A stretch of 64,000 nucleotides of DNA from Eurosta solidaginis (taxonomy: Eukaryota > Arthropoda > Insecta > Diptera > Tephritidae), in contig NC_090322.1 of assembly GCF_040869045.1 (NCBI RefSeq), positions 181,783,477-181,847,476 of the forward strand, read 5' to 3'. Position numbers and translations under genes: made by a program. Numbering within the stretch: position 1 is the stretch's first letter; each line of letters opens with the position of its first letter. The notes below the pieces were generated by a model. It did no database searches and had not been told where the DNA came from. It saw nothing but the letters and a program-made list of their open reading frames with translations. Shown in pieces: positions 1 to 11,289 of this stretch.

Positions 1-120
1 AAGTTAACCTGTAGCAGTCCGAAAATAGTCTCGAAATGATTCCGATAGTACTCAACAAAAGATCCTGAAACTGCCGTAAAATCGTATTGAAATTTTGAAA
101 GATTGTTTTAAAATCGATCC
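1..120 (-). repeat. Degenerate TTCGGGA-type short-period repeat, edge copy
   Basis: The first 120 bases are built from reverse-strand variants of a loose 20-25 base motif around TTCGGGATTATTT, read here as CCGAAA, CGAAAT and CCGATA blocks. The same motif fills 8525-9190 and 9640-9765 on the other strand. It has no coding potential. The repeat probably continues beyond the window edge. Confidence 0.45.
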
Positions 121-670
121 TCTGAACCTACGAAAGTGTGACCAAATATAGTGACGCACTTTGAGTATAGCACGCTAAATCAAATTCCATCAAAAACCAG
201 AATGACCAAGAGCTGGAAGGCTCTGTTTCTGGCTGTTCCATTCACCGGCATACATTTAACACTCTTAATAAGATGTGTTCCAGTGAAATGAAAATGAACT
301 CTCAAATATCTATTAGTCCAAAAGAATGTACGATAAAATTCCATCCCCTTAAAAAATGTATCAAAGTCAATCCGGTATGCATGGTTAAAGGTTAGGTTGA
401 ATATAGCTTCATATTAAGTGATATACCCGCGCATCCTCCCTTTTACTGAATGTGATGATGTGTCCATCTTAGATGCCCTCTTCTTAAAGTAAAAACGGTC
501 TTATTGCGTAAAGCCATATGTCCTTCTTTAAATGAAAAAAAAAAAAAAAAAAAAATGATTAGTACTGTATTTACCTTATTATCTTACAAAAATTTTCGAC
601 AGTAGGTTGACTTGGTCATGTGGTATTATTCGGGCTATATAAAATTTTGGAAAGTAGGCGGGGTCACGTT
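121..670. other. Unassigned AT-rich stretch
   Basis: No gene or recognised repeat was seen. It contains a 19-base A run near 537-555, possibly the tail of an old retroposed copy, and a short GGTTAGGTTGA motif near 390 that also occurs near 26172. Confidence 0.4.
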
Positions 671-964
671 CTTAATAAATAAATGATGGCCTCCGAAGAG
701 ATTTTAGGCCAAGCTTCTCGTCCAATTTGCGTCGTGCTCCTTTTAATTTTTCCTACAAATTGGCAGGACGGGACCTACTTGTTTTATGCCGACTACGAAC
801 GGCTTCTGCAAGGCAGATGAGCTCTCACTGAGAGTTTTTCATGGCAGAAATATACTCGGGGTGTTTGCCAAACACTGCCGAGGGGGCGACCTCGCTTAGA
901 TATATTTTCTTCTAATTGAAAAACCCTTGTTTCTAACCCAGGATTTTCGGTGTGGTAGGCGGGA
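671..964 (-). repeat. SINE-A copy (tRNA-derived), decayed head
   Basis: This stretch is clearly similar to 40139-40493 and 55240-55595. Shared blocks include CCTCCGAAGAGATTTTAGG, a GGACGGGACCTAC block, CTGCAAGGCAGATGAG and CATGGCAGAAATA. The tail side (AATAAATAAATG, left) and tRNA-like head side (GTGTGGTAGGCGG, right) place it on the minus strand. The outer head with the A box is missing. The body is about 290 bases against about 355 in the best copies. Confidence 0.8.
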
Positions 965-1510
965 TCAGGTTCATGGGCAATATAAATTTCAACGTAAATC
1001 CGATTCTGCTTGGCATATACTGCTGATATTAAAGTATATATTGAATATGTCTGCAGAATTGTGAAAAAGTGCGTGGTATCATACCCCCTATTAGGAAATG
1101 ATTTTAATTACCATATCTCCGCAATTATTTAGATTAGATATCCAATATTTACTATATATATTCTATATGTCTAAGGAAATTGAGGTGGGAGTGGGTTTGT
1201 GATTGTGGAAGTGGACGAGGGAGTGGGAGGGAGATATATGGAATAAGAGATGGTCCACAATGAGAAATGGAAGATATACTAGGAGAGACTGGAAAAGAGG
1301 ATCAAGAGGAGAAGCGCGCTCACTTTTTAAATGCAGGCAGACCTATTTTCGGGCAGGACAAAGCCTACCGGCTAGATATGTCAGACACAGAAGCCGAAAA
1401 ATGGTTTTGGTTGCTTGCATATGAATTTGTTCAATCTTATGTTTTAAGAAAAAAAATGTTCGTTGGAAATAAAGTTTTTTTCTTTTTAAATTTAATATTA
1501 AAGTTTAGGA
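965..1510. other. Unassigned stretch with a purine-rich block
   Basis: No recognised gene. Roughly 1183-1320 is strongly purine-rich on the plus strand (GGGAGTGGGAGGGAGA), which leaves two overlapping frames of 73 and 90 codons open. Neither resembles a protein I know, and I treat them as composition artefacts. Confidence 0.35.
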
Positions 1511-1511
1511 T

Positions 1512-1735
1512 TTTTGGCTCACCAATCAATGCTGATTAATGTTTTAACGGGTCACTTTCGAATGCATGTATGTACATGCGGTACCTACGTCTTAACATAC
1601 CGGAAAGCACCTCTCGCTGCAGCTATATGGAGAATGGCGAGGTGGAATCATCAATACTCTTCATGCTTAATTGTCCAGCTTTCGCCAGAACTAGTCAAAA
1701 ATATTTCGGTATTTCTAATAATATAAACAGCTAGA
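1512..1735 (+). pseudogene. C-terminal fragment of an RNase H-bearing LINE
   Basis: The plus strand encodes a decayed version of the tail seen better at 33700-34335 and 52021-52341. The block NVLTGHF corresponds to the GVLTGHCPMGIHA segment. After a shift of frame the RMARWNHQYSSCLI region, read in the neighbouring frame, gives the MEDDEVESS..HFMLNCPAFART zinc-ribbon-like tail. In intact elements this follows the RNase H domain of R1/LOA/I-type non-LTR retrotransposons. At least two frameshifts are needed, so it is a relic. It is only about 220 bases long and has no poly(A) tail. The family assignment comes from the two better copies in this window. Confidence 0.6.
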
Positions 1736-1817
1736 GTTAAAAAAAAAAGATTTTAAAAAATAATAACAGAGCATTACTTTTATTTTAAAAAATACATTAA
1801 AATGGTCAATTCTTAGT

Positions 1818-3509
1818 AAAAACAAGTAAGGAAGGCTAAGTTCGGGTGTAACCGAATATTACATACTCAGCTGAGAGCTTTGAAGACAAAATAAGGGAAA
1901 ATCACCATTTAGCAAAATGAACCTAGGGTAACCCTGGAATGTGTTTGTATGACATGTGTATCAAATGAAAGGTTTTAGTGAGTATTTTAAAAGGGAGTGG
2001 GCCTTAGTTCTATAGGTGGACGCCTTTTCGATATATCGCAATAAGGGTGGACCAGGGGTGACTCTAGAATGTGTTTGTACGATATGGGTATCAAATTAAA
2101 AGTATTAATGAGGGTTTTAAAAGGGAGTAGCCCTTAGTTGTATATGTGAAGGCGTTTTCGAGATATCGACCAAAATGTTGACCAGGGTGACCCAGAACAT
2201 CTTCTGTCGGGTACCGCTAATATATTTATATATGTCATACCACGAACAGTATTCCTGCCAAGATTCCAAGGGCTTTTGATTTCGCCCTGCAGAACTTTTT
2301 CATTTCATTCTACTTAATATGGTAGGTGTCACACCCATTTTACAAAGTTTTTTCTAAAGTTATATTTTGCGTCAATAAACCAATCCAATTACCATGTTTC
2401 ATCTCATTTTTCATATTTGGTACAGAATTATGGCATTTTTTTTCATTTTTCGTAATTTTGGATATCGGAAAAGTGGGCGTGGTCATAGTCGGATTTCGGC
2501 CATATTTTATACCAAGATAAAGTGACTTCATATAAGTACGTGAACTAAGTTTAGTTAAGATATATCGTTTTTGCGCAAGTTATCGTGTTATCGGCCGAGC
2601 GGAAGGACAGACGGTCGACTGTGTATAAAAACTGGGCGTGGCTTCAACCGATTTCCCCCATTTTCACAGAAAACAGTTATCGTCATAGAATCTATGTCCC
2701 TACCAAATTTCACAAGGATTGGTAAATTTTTGTTCGACTTATGGCATTAAAAGTATTCTAGACGAATTAAATGAAAAAGGGTGGAGTTACGCCCATTTTG
2801 AAATTTTCTTTTATCTTTGTATTTTGTTGCACCATATCATTACTTGAGTCGAATGTTGACATAATTTCCTTTTATACTGTAAAGATACTAAATTTTTTGT
2901 TAAAATTTGACTTAAACAATTTTTTTTTTAAAGTGGGCGTCTTCGTCATCCGATTTCGCTAATTTTTATTTAGCACACATATAGTAATAGGTGTAACGTG
3001 CCTACCAAATTTCATTATGATATCTTCAACGACTGCCAAATTACAGCTTGCAAAACTTTTAAATTACCTTTTTTTAAAAGTGGGCGGTGCCACGCCCATT
3101 GTCCAAAATTTGTCTAATTTTCTATTTTGCGTCATAAGGTCAACGCACCTACCAAGTTTCATCGCTTTATCCGTCTTTGGTAATGAATTATCGCACTTTT
3201 TCGGTTTTTCGAAATTTTCGATATCGAAAAAGTGGGCGTGATTGTAGTCCGATTTCGTTCATTTTAAATAGCGATCTGAGATGAGCGCCCAGGAACCTAC
3301 ATACCAAATTTCATCAAGATACCTCAAAATTTACTCAAGTTATCGTGTTTACAGACGGACGGACGGACATGGCTAAATGAATTTCTTTTTTCACCCTTTT
3401 TGATATATAGAAGTCTATATCTATCTCTATTAGTTTATGTCGATACGGATTACCGTTATGCGAACAAAGTTAATATACTCTGTGAGCTCTGCTCAGCTGA
3501 GTATAAAAA
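1818..3509 (+). mobile_element. HEL-A non-coding repeat, near complete short copy
   Basis: Begins with ACAAGTAAGGAAGGCTAAG, then the GTTCGG/CCGAAT hairpin and the ATACTCAGCTGAG motif. Ends with GAGCTCTGCTCAGCTGAGTAT, the inverse of that motif. Inside are about two 128-bp units (TTTTCGATATATCGC.. and TTTTCGAGATATCGA..). These are followed by blocks with GTGGGCGTGG boxes, a repeated GATATCGAAAAAGTGGGCG and a short ACGGACGGACGG run. It has no coding capacity. Strand is defined by the AAGTAAGG end being on the left. If the hairpin end is the true 3' end, the element's sense strand is the opposite one. A Helitron/Helentron-like nature is inferred. Confidence 0.8.
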
Positions 3510-4939
3510 TAATCTTTTAAATAAATTACATTAAAATTATAACAATTGTGTTTTTTTGCTTATTAAGTTTTTTTTTCAAAATTGTTTTCGACTAAAACGA
3601 ATTCGAAAAAAGAAAAACTGTCTGAATGAAAGTTGTTGGAAATGTTCTGAACTTATTTCAGCTGTAAAGAAAAAAAATATTCCATAAGAAATTTGTTAAA
3701 AATGATAATATAGTAGTTAAAAGTACATTTTAGACTAATTTCTCATAATTTAAGGCTGATATCTCTACTAAAATTCAAAAACACTATAGATATTAATACA
3801 GATTCTGAAATGTACGTAAAATACCTTTAAAGTAAGCCCAATATGATATTTTTCCTATAATTCTATCAGAAGCTATGAAGATTTTTTGGCCAAACCCTAC
3901 ATTCATATGGCCAAATATCTATTTTGCAAAAGTGGGGGACTCGAAATCGGACTTAGAGCTATGGTGTCTTCAAAATTTTTTCTTAGAATCATCTGTAGAT
4001 TACATTTTTGCTTTACTTCTGATGGAAAAAAAACCATCCGTACAATTTGACCGGCTCTACTGTACATAGATATAGATGGCGTCAGCGTGCTGAAAAAACC
4101 CACATTTTATTTCTTAGACCGAATGGTTAAAGGTTTCTAGCATATTCACTTAGTATGTTATTAATTTTCCAGTGCTAGCGAGTCCAAGACGACCACGGTG
4201 CCGTGCGATTCCATATGTATGTTTGTATGCAAGTATATTTCCTGCAGCGAAAATGGGCGATAGTCACGCAAAGCACCAGCTTCGCACTACAGGTATAATG
4301 ACTACCTCTGAACTGGTGCTAATCTCATTCCAAAAACCCTGTGGAAATAGTACCGTCTCGTAATGCCATAATTCTGTGCTAGAACAAAACTAGTTCTACT
4401 CGATGCAGGGTTCTTTTATGTATTGTACACTAAGTATAATATATAATGAACGGTATTATTGCCTATAATGGTGAATAAATTATAAGAGTAACACATGTTA
4501 AGGATTCCAAAACTTGTACTGGAGCTACTTTGATACAGATATGAGTATTAATTATCTTTTTTTTTTAAATTAAGTGTGGGATTATATGCGTTTAAACAGA
4601 ATGTGAACTATGTAAGTAGGAAATTTAATGTATGCAACCTTAACATGGTTAAAGAGCGTGTGAACAAGGCTAAGGTTTTTGAAAATGTGTACATATTTGA
4701 TAAAGAAAGCTTGTTTGTATTTTGAAATAAAGCACCAAACTAAGTCGGAAAACGCCAAACTTGTGCTAACTTAAATTCACAGTTTTGCTTAATTCTAGAG
4801 CAGGAAAAATCCTATAAATACTTTTTGTTGCTATTTTAATGCTCCGGCACTAGGACTTGTTCGTCTGAAAAATTTTCCTCACAAATGAAGAAGTAAAGAT
4901 CGCGAGCTTCTCAACATTCAATTAAGTAGCTCGAATTGG
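3510..4939. other. Unassigned AT-rich stretch
   Basis: About 1.4 kb with no recognised gene or repeat. Open frames here are 62-66 codons and unlike any protein I know. It may be host intergenic DNA. Confidence 0.35.
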
Positions 4940-5262
4940 CATTAATAATTTGAATAGCTATCGATTTCTTCTCGAAATTCTCTCTTGTAATCGAAAGGAA
5001 ATCACAAGCTCTAGTAAGATAGCTTGAGTCTTAGCCTGACAAGCGCAGGACACGAGCACAAAACGTGCTCGATTGTTTCCTCCTCCAACCCGCACTTCCT
5101 CCATCTGCTATCACTGACCAAGCCTAATTTAAAGGCGTGTGACGCTAGAAGGCAATGTCCAGTTAGATACTCGTCATGAGTCTACAGGCCTTTCTTTTAA
5201 ATGATAGTAGTGACTTTGTTAGTTTAAGGTTTGTAAGACTTAAACGTGATCTTCGACACTTT
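4940..5262 (-). pseudogene. C-terminal fragment of an R1-like LINE
   Basis: Read on the minus strand, the 5262 to 4940 direction gives LKLTKSLLSFKRK, a small break, then TGHCLLASHAFKLGL and a cysteine/histidine tail of the form CGLEEETIEHVLCSCPAL. This CCHC-like pattern ends many R1/LOA-type LINE second ORFs. The same tail occurs at 26270-26490 (CELQEETLEHVLCSCPVL). It is only about 100 residues long with at least one stop, and no reverse transcriptase part is attached. The LINE tail origin is fairly sure; the exact clade is less so. Confidence 0.7.
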
Positions 5263-5872
5263 ACAGGCCGCACATGGCTCGACGCCTTTCCCGTTTGACA
5301 GATCATGTGCAACAGTCGCCTTCTCTTAATTTAGTCCAATCTGATTGGGACGTTTACGGTGCAAGCTTCGCCCTTTTTAGCTTTTAGCTAAATGGTACAA
5401 ACAATAATTTTTTTGTTTTTTCGTTTCTCAGATTAATTTCGATCTTTCTCTGTCTCTTCCTCTTTCTTACTTTCATATTCAAATTCGTCTGCTATTTGCT
5501 GTTGCCATGCTTCTTCTATTCCTGTTCTTAATACTTTCCTCTCTCTCAAGCTTCCTTTTTCTCACCATTTTTCTCCCCTTTTTCCTTACCCCTCCTCAAT
5601 TTTTATCGGATAATTGTCGTATGCATGTAAGGCTTTGAGAAAGATACGGAATTCATTTTACCAAGATTTTCAGCATCGGAACAAACAAACGCCCAATTTT
5701 TTTTGTTAGCGAAGACTTGAAAAAATTCTATAGTTCATTGTCAAAGATAAAACGATGAAACTTGCTGAGTGAGTTTACTTTATAACACGAAATTTGAAAA
5801 GCAGTTAAAAGGTCTAAGAGAAGTTGGTTAGAACATTTGGGGTATTCACGTCACCTCATTATCAACTTATCT
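5263..5872. other. Unassigned stretch with a pyrimidine-rich tract
   Basis: No gene was seen. About 5420-5610 is strongly pyrimidine-biased (TCTTCCTCTTTC, CTCTCTCTCAAGC, TCTCCCCTTTTTCC). In composition it is the mirror image of the purine-rich tract at 61376-61740. The two could be opposite-strand copies of one old repeat. Confidence 0.35.
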
Positions 5873-5881
5873 GCTTAAAAA

Positions 5882-6525
5882 GGAGGGATGACATAAGGTC
5901 AACATCCATAACATCAATTTACATTTGAACTCCTCAAATGGTCACAAAAAGTCAATTGAAATTATGACCACATAAAATGGTCAAAACGTCAAATTTCAAA
6001 TGCTTACAATGTCGATGATATTGACATTATGACCATGCTTGTTTTCCAAAATAGTAAAAAAACCAGCAACAATGTCAGATTCGCACCTCCAAGTATTTAA
6101 ATGTTAACAACTGTCGAATTACAGTTACGTTTTATTTATTTCGCTATATTTTGTTTGATCGAATGAGCAAAAAAATTTTTTGTTTTTTCAATTTTTCAGA
6201 TACGGCGCTCCTTTGCCTATATTTGGCCGCATTCTAGTGAACGATCGTTGATGAGAAGAACTTATTCAACAAATTTTCGTAATTGTGGATTCATTAAAGT
6301 GCAAAATCGGATTAAAAACTAAGCCGGTAAGTATTCGTCTGAAATAAGAAAACGTATTCAAATACACCAATTCTGCAAGTCCATAAAAGGAAATAAAGAA
6401 GAGTCATAACGTCAATTAACCGTATGGCCATTTGAAGTGGGCATAAGGCCAATTGATCTTATGAACATTTGAAGTGGCCATAACGTCGATTGACCTTATG
6501 GGCGTTAACCTTATGTCATCCCACC
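5882..6525. mobile_element. Non-autonomous MULE-like DNA transposon, 644 bp
   Basis: Inverted termini are visible: GGAGGGATGACATAAGGT on the left and the reverse complement of GGTGGGATGACATAAGGT on the right. A perfect 9-bp duplication GCTTAAAAA flanks it at 5873-5881 and 6526-6534. Nine-base duplications are typical of Mutator-like elements (established knowledge), so the superfamily call follows from that and is not proven. Both subterminal regions (about 5890-6060 and 6400-6520) are crowded with short direct and inverted variants of GGTCATAACGTCAATTGAC. The centre (about 6070-6400) is different in kind and holds an exon-like segment. There is no transposase, so movement would need an enzyme encoded elsewhere. 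Confidence 0.75.
6200..6326 (+). other. Exon-like segment inside the MULE-like element
   Basis: A 127-base segment is preceded by a pyrimidine-rich tract ending TTTTTCAG and followed directly by GTAAGTATT, close to ideal insect 3' and 5' splice sites. One frame stays open for 40 codons and then meets TAA six bases before the donor site. That fits a terminal-coding or untranslated exon better than an internal coding exon. I do not recognise the peptide. It could be captured host sequence, or chance. Confidence 0.35.
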
Positions 6526-6534
6526 GCTTAAAAA

Positions 6535-8190
6535 TTCTTTGTCTCCAGTATATTTTGGTTTTGTGAGCATGGTGCTGAATTCATTTTTGGATATACATAC
6601 ATATAAAATGAGAGTTTTAAAAATGGCATATCTACTACTTTTGGGCTTATTACTCTCTGTTTATTAAGAAGCCAAAATTTCGTTCGACTTTCGTAAAACT
6701 TTGTATTTGGACTTTATCCAATGAAATCAAGCTTCAAACTTTCAGATCTCGCACTTTTGTTTTTTTCCGCCCACCAGCAGAATGGCTGTGTCAGGCATTA
6801 TTTTTTTTTACATATCTCATAATTCTCTTTTCCACAATAAGAGGGTCTGTGACGAATTTAAGAAATATCGGAGGCCGTTAATGACTTTTAAACACAGCTT
6901 TCAAGAGAATGTTTCACTGTACGACTCAAGTCCCCGGACATATCTCGGGTCAGATACAAAAAAACCCCACTTCGCTGCGAACATCCCTACTGCGCATACA
7001 ATTTGAAAATGTCTTTAAAAAATCACTCATACGCCAATCATGTATCTTACCCAAAACGATGTCATTTAAGACATAATTCCCAAGAATAGACGAAAGTACA
7101 AAAAAATAATATATAACACTGAAGCCCCATATTAACTGTCTGGTTATATATGCACATGTAGAAGATATGTAATTATATACTTATACACACATTTCTTATT
7201 GCATTAGCAAGCTCAGCAGCTTTGTATGTATGTACTTCCAACAGTCCATTATGCATTTGAGTGGGCGGGCGCACATTGCTGTAAGTAGTTGAGGCGTACA
7301 AATCCTTAATAGGCTTTCCGTATTCATACACAAGTAAGACTTCTTTACACGCAACAAACACACTTAAACTACTATGGTTTCGTGTAAATGCAATGGAGGG
7401 AATTTTGGCATAAAAAAGTGTAAAAAATCAAAATATATTAACATTAAATAAATGTTTGTTTGATTAAATAACATAAATCGAAAATTTGTTAATTGAATAG
7501 TTTTTAATTGAATAGCATTTGTATGTCTTTGCTCTATATTGGGGTACTCATAGATCTTTGAAGTTCGTAAGTTAATAAAGCACTACACCCAAACAGTCAT
7601 AGTGAGATTTCATATTCAAATTCATTATCCTTTATATCCACTTGATTAATGCATTATTGTATGTTGATTGATCTATCGATCACACAAAGCTTAAATGATT
7701 TCGCTTACTTAATTATTTCAAATTTTGATCATATTTTGTATATTTTCAAAATTTTTTTTCTTCGAAATTCAAAATCAATTGCACAAGTTGCCGGCACCTT
7801 AACCGTCGCGTCCAAGTTGGCGTATAATAAAAGAATATTTAACTGACTAAAGCACTGTCCATGTTGGTATTCTTCTTTTATACCTCATCAATGATGGTCT
7901 ATTGGCCGTTAAAAAGCAGCCCTCTAAATGATAACCGCAATGAGCTGGCATGAGTGAAAAGTTAAAAGCAAAGCTGTGCTTGTACAGGTGCAAGGTGGTG
8001 CGATATTGAGACCAAAGGTGCACCCTCACATACCAATACATTATTGAAAAAGTGCTCCTCCACTTTTATGCATGTGACTTTGTACATATGCGTGCCTCTT
8101 GCTACCCTCTTAGTAGACGTTGCTGTGTCGCTTGTTTTAAAAAATTGGTTGCATACGTAATTTATTATATACCCAATTGTACTTAGCATA
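6535..8190. other. Unassigned stretch
   Basis: About 1.65 kb without a recognised gene or transposon. Open frames are at most 75 codons and look like noise. The region is AT-rich with CATACATATG-type dinucleotide-biased patches near 7140-7240. It could be host intergenic or intronic DNA. Confidence 0.35.
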
Positions 8191-8191
8191 A

Positions 8192-8502
8192 TAAAAAATA
8201 AATCTAAGACGCGATAAACTCCGAAGAGATTTAAGGCCGACCTTCTCTTTCAATTTGCGTCTTGCTGCTTTTAATTTTGCTACAAATCTTTGGAACGGAA
8301 CCATCTGCAACGTAGATGAGTTTTTATGGCAGAAATACACCCGGAGTGTCTACTAAATCACTGCTAAGGGGCGACCCCGCTTGAAACACTTTTTTCTGAT
8401 TTAAAGCATTTTTTTTTTTCTAAATTTTCGATATTGCTTTACCCGGCGCTTGAACCCAGGACCTTCGTTGTGGTACGAGGAGACAATACTGCAGCCGCCA
8501 AC
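8192..8502 (-). repeat. SINE-A copy (tRNA-derived)
   Basis: Body matches the other SINE-A copies: GATAAACTCCGAAGAGATTT, CTTCTCTTTCAATTTGCGTC, ATGGCAGAAATACACCCGG and GGGGCGACCCCGCTT. Near the right end GCTTGAACCCAGG is a decayed reverse B box, followed by GTTGTGGTACG and a degraded A-box end (CAGCCGCCA). The 3' tail is on the left (AAAAAATAAATC). It is internally shortened and divergent, so probably old. Confidence 0.75.
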
Positions 8503-8524
8503 ACTTGACATAAATGATAAATGT

Positions 8525-9190
8525 ATAAAAATAATCTCCTCTTAGTTCCGGGACTAGCTCTGAATAACTTCTGAACTATATTTGAATCATTTTGAGATTG
8601 TTTCAAACACCATTTAAGAACTATGTTCTAAACATTCCGCCACTATTTCGGGACAATATTGGTATAATTTCACGTGTGCGCCATCGCCGAATAATTTCGG
8701 GATTGTTTTCGATATCATATCGCTTTGGGACAATTTTGGATAATTTTTGGATTTTTTTCAGGATAACTTCAATTTTTCCGGTATTGTTTAATTGCCACAC
8801 CAGGATTATTTCGGGACTACTTCCGGGACCGTTTCGCTATTGTATTCGGAACTGTATCGGGATTGTTTTTAGAATTATTTTGGGGCTGCTTCCAGAAAAT
8901 ACTATTTGTAATGTTTTTTTTTCGGGATAACTTCGGAACAATTTCGAAATTGCTATAAGAATAATTTTAAATTATAGTAAATTTCATTTCGGTATTGCTA
9001 TTGTGGATGATTTTGGACCTATTTCGGGGCCATTTTGTAACTATTATGAGATCATTTCGGGACTCATTCTAGATTATATCGGAAAGGCTTGATGTATGTA
9101 TGATATTGAGATTGTTTCAAGGCTATTTAGGATAACTTCGGGATTGTTTTAGAATTAATTTTGTGACAATTTCGGCACAATTTCAAAATT
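8525..9190 (+). repeat. Degenerate TTCGGGA-type short-period array
   Basis: About 660 bases consist of imperfect repeats such as TTCGGGACTACTTCCGGGA, TTTCGGGATTGTTTT and ATTTTGGGACTATTT, with a loose period of 20-25 bases. Similar units recur at 9640-9765 and inverted at 1-120. The open frame of 112 codons here is created by the repeat. It resembles a decayed minisatellite more than a transposon. Confidence 0.65.
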
Positions 9191-9221
9191 GTAAGTCCTT
9201 GAATGAGAAGAGATAGACCCA

Positions 9222-9592
9222 ACAATAGTTATGCCAAATTGATCAGGATGAGGATCTGAATTGATTTAGCAGATATCTTTAGGTGTAGAATTAGACATTT
9301 GTCGAAACCGGCCGGATGGGACCACTATAACATATATCCCCCTTGCAACCGATTATTAAGAAAAGAGGTTTTTTGCAATATCTTCATCATATCTCAATTT
9401 GTCAAATAGAAACTTCAAATTTCATCAAATGCTTTCATGGTCATAGCTATCTTATGCAGACCATTAGAAACGTAAAACTTTGGGTCCTCACACAAAGTAC
9501 CGGTTTATTTTTTATTTTATATTTATCTAAAAAGTCGCTTAAGTATGTTCATCTATTCACTATATTATGAATGGGATAAGATTATTGTTCCG
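9222..9592 (+). mobile_element. HEL-B repeat, partial copy
   Basis: Parallels 12060-12650: ACCGAATTGATCAGGGCGA-like start (ATGCCAAATTGATCAGGATG), TTAGACATTTGTCG, GGACCACTATAACATATAT, AACCGAT, GTATGTTCA, AATGGGATAAGATTATTGT and CATTCATGAAAAG, ending TCGTCCTTACTTC. The terminal CTTCGG/CCGAAG hairpin and the CCGTCC simple repeat of the other copy are deleted. It is non-coding. Confidence 0.7.
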
Positions 9593-9639
9593 TTCCATTC
9601 ATGAAAAGTATGAAGTCTCGTCCTTACTTCTTTCGTTAT

Positions 9640-9765
9640 AGTTTCATGACTACTTCTGATAATATCAATAATAACTTATGGTAGTTTCGGGATCATTTTG
9701 GTGCTATTACAAGATAATTTAGTTCCTGTTTTGGGACTATTTTGGGATCATTTAGAGATATTTAA
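9640..9765 (+). repeat. TTCGGGA-type short-period array, small block
   Basis: Units such as TAGTTTCGGGATCATTTTGG, GTTTTGGGACTATTTTGGG and ATCATTTAGAGA repeat the 8525-9190 motif. The HEL-B copy at 9222-9592 separates the two blocks, so it may have inserted into one array. Confidence 0.5.
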
Positions 9766-9892
9766 TTCTTCAAACAGCACAACGTACTGAACGGAATCGA
9801 CATAAATATATTAATAATATAAATATAGTTAAACAAAACTGCAAAACACGAAAATATGGTGCCGTTTTAGTATCTACAATCCACTTAGATAT

Positions 9893-10062
9893 ATGATGTT
9901 GATAGCATCGTAGCACAGAGGTTCGTGTGTCCTATTAAGCCAACTCGTTTTGTAGCGAGTCATTAACCCACTAGCCTACAAAGTTACAAACAAGCATACA
10001 TACAAGTGAAGCTAATATATAGGAGTTAAAAAAATATAAGCTAGTATTGTGAGTTTTCCCCG
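9893..10062 (+). repeat. Interspersed repeat, TAGCACAGAGGTTC family, copy 1
   Basis: Shares with 39603-39790 the blocks GTAGCACAGAGGTTC, ACTCGTTTTGTAGCGAGT (a short palindrome-rich segment), AACCACTG/AACCCACTAG, GAGTTACAAACATACAAG-like and AATATAAG. This copy lacks the central TTGCCGCTAGATGGGCCTC part. It may be a SINE, but I see no convincing A box. Confidence 0.6.
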
Positions 10063-10890
10063 ATAAGTTTTACGGCATATACCTCAACATATTTTTAAAT
10101 CATAAACGGAAAGGACCGCCGACCATAAAAATAAATTACTTTTCAGATTATTGCTTTGGCAGATTCGGAAAAAAATAGTATTTTAGTACAGCTTAAGCAG
10201 ATACAGCCTATTGGTTTGGTACTTATAATAGTAATAATTCTTAAATGCTACACCCAACTGCAAGAAGTGGTATCTCTAAAATAATTGAGACCACTTTTTT
10301 CAATAAAAGCTGAGACCTCTGTCCAGAAAATAATATATACAGATGGTATGACCCACATCTGGGTATATAATATGAAGTTGGGCTCGATTTTGTTCCCTTG
10401 TATCTCTTATTAGCGTACTTGTACGTCCTCTCACTAAGCTACTCACTACTACTTTAAATAGTTCTTGGTGAACTGATATTTGTATTTGTGTTTGTGTTGA
10501 TTTTAAAATAACTAAAGCTGCTTTAACAAAAGAAACAAATCGCCGAAGAAGCACACACAAAAACCAATGTGAATGAAATTGTGTAATAACTTAGGATATA
10601 TTATATAGTGAAAACTTAAAAAAAGGCTGCTAACTCCGTGGAAGAAAATTTGTTTTTTTCTGTAGAAGGCAGAAACTTACTTTGAGGTCATACCTAGGCT
10701 ATATCAGGGGGCCAATTCACGTTCTGTGAAGTGATAAAATGAAAACATACAAATGAAAAAGTTCAAAAAAGAGATTTGCAAGGTATAATCGAAACAGCTG
10801 TTGCCTTGTCCGTCCTGATGTTACGTGTTTTAAAATTTTCCCAAATTATTAAAGAAAAAGTCCAAATATTATGTTTTTCTAAGAGGAACT
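10063..10890. other. Unassigned stretch
   Basis: About 830 bases without a recognised gene or repeat. Open frames of 86-87 codons are unlike known proteins. Confidence 0.35.
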
Positions 10891-10892
10891 GA

Positions 10893-11085
10893 AAAGGAAG
10901 AAAGAAACCTTTGATAACATTACGAAATTGCCTGATGATGATTACGTGGCGGTTTTCGAAATGGTACCATCGCAATGTGTCAGTAAGTGTTTCTTCCTTT
11001 CTTTTCAGTTTCTCATAGAAAAACATAATAATTGAATATTCAATTATTATAAGCCGGTGTTAAGCACATGAATTCTTAGATAATA
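10893..11085 (+). repeat. SINE-C body without head
   Basis: From AAACCTTTGATAACATTACG through GATGATGATTACGTGGCGGT to GTGTTAAGCACATGAATTC, this is nearly the same as 11355-11530. No tRNA-like head is present on the left. The centre (CCTGATGATGATTACGTGGCG then TTTTCGAAATGG) resembles a CTGATGATGGCAC..CGAAACCG motif also seen inverted near 39170-39215. Confidence 0.65.
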
Positions 11086-11289
11086 AGTACAAATTGAACA
11101 CACGATTAAACAAACACACATAAATATGTAAAACTGAGCCCGAGTTTACAAAGCTTCTCCTTCGCAACGAAAAAGAAACTTTACAAAAACAAGCCTACAT
11201 AACACGCAAATTAATATAGAGACAGAATTTCTCAATTGTGTTGTTAGTGAAGAAATGAGATAAACTGAATTAGCAAGGAAACAGATACA

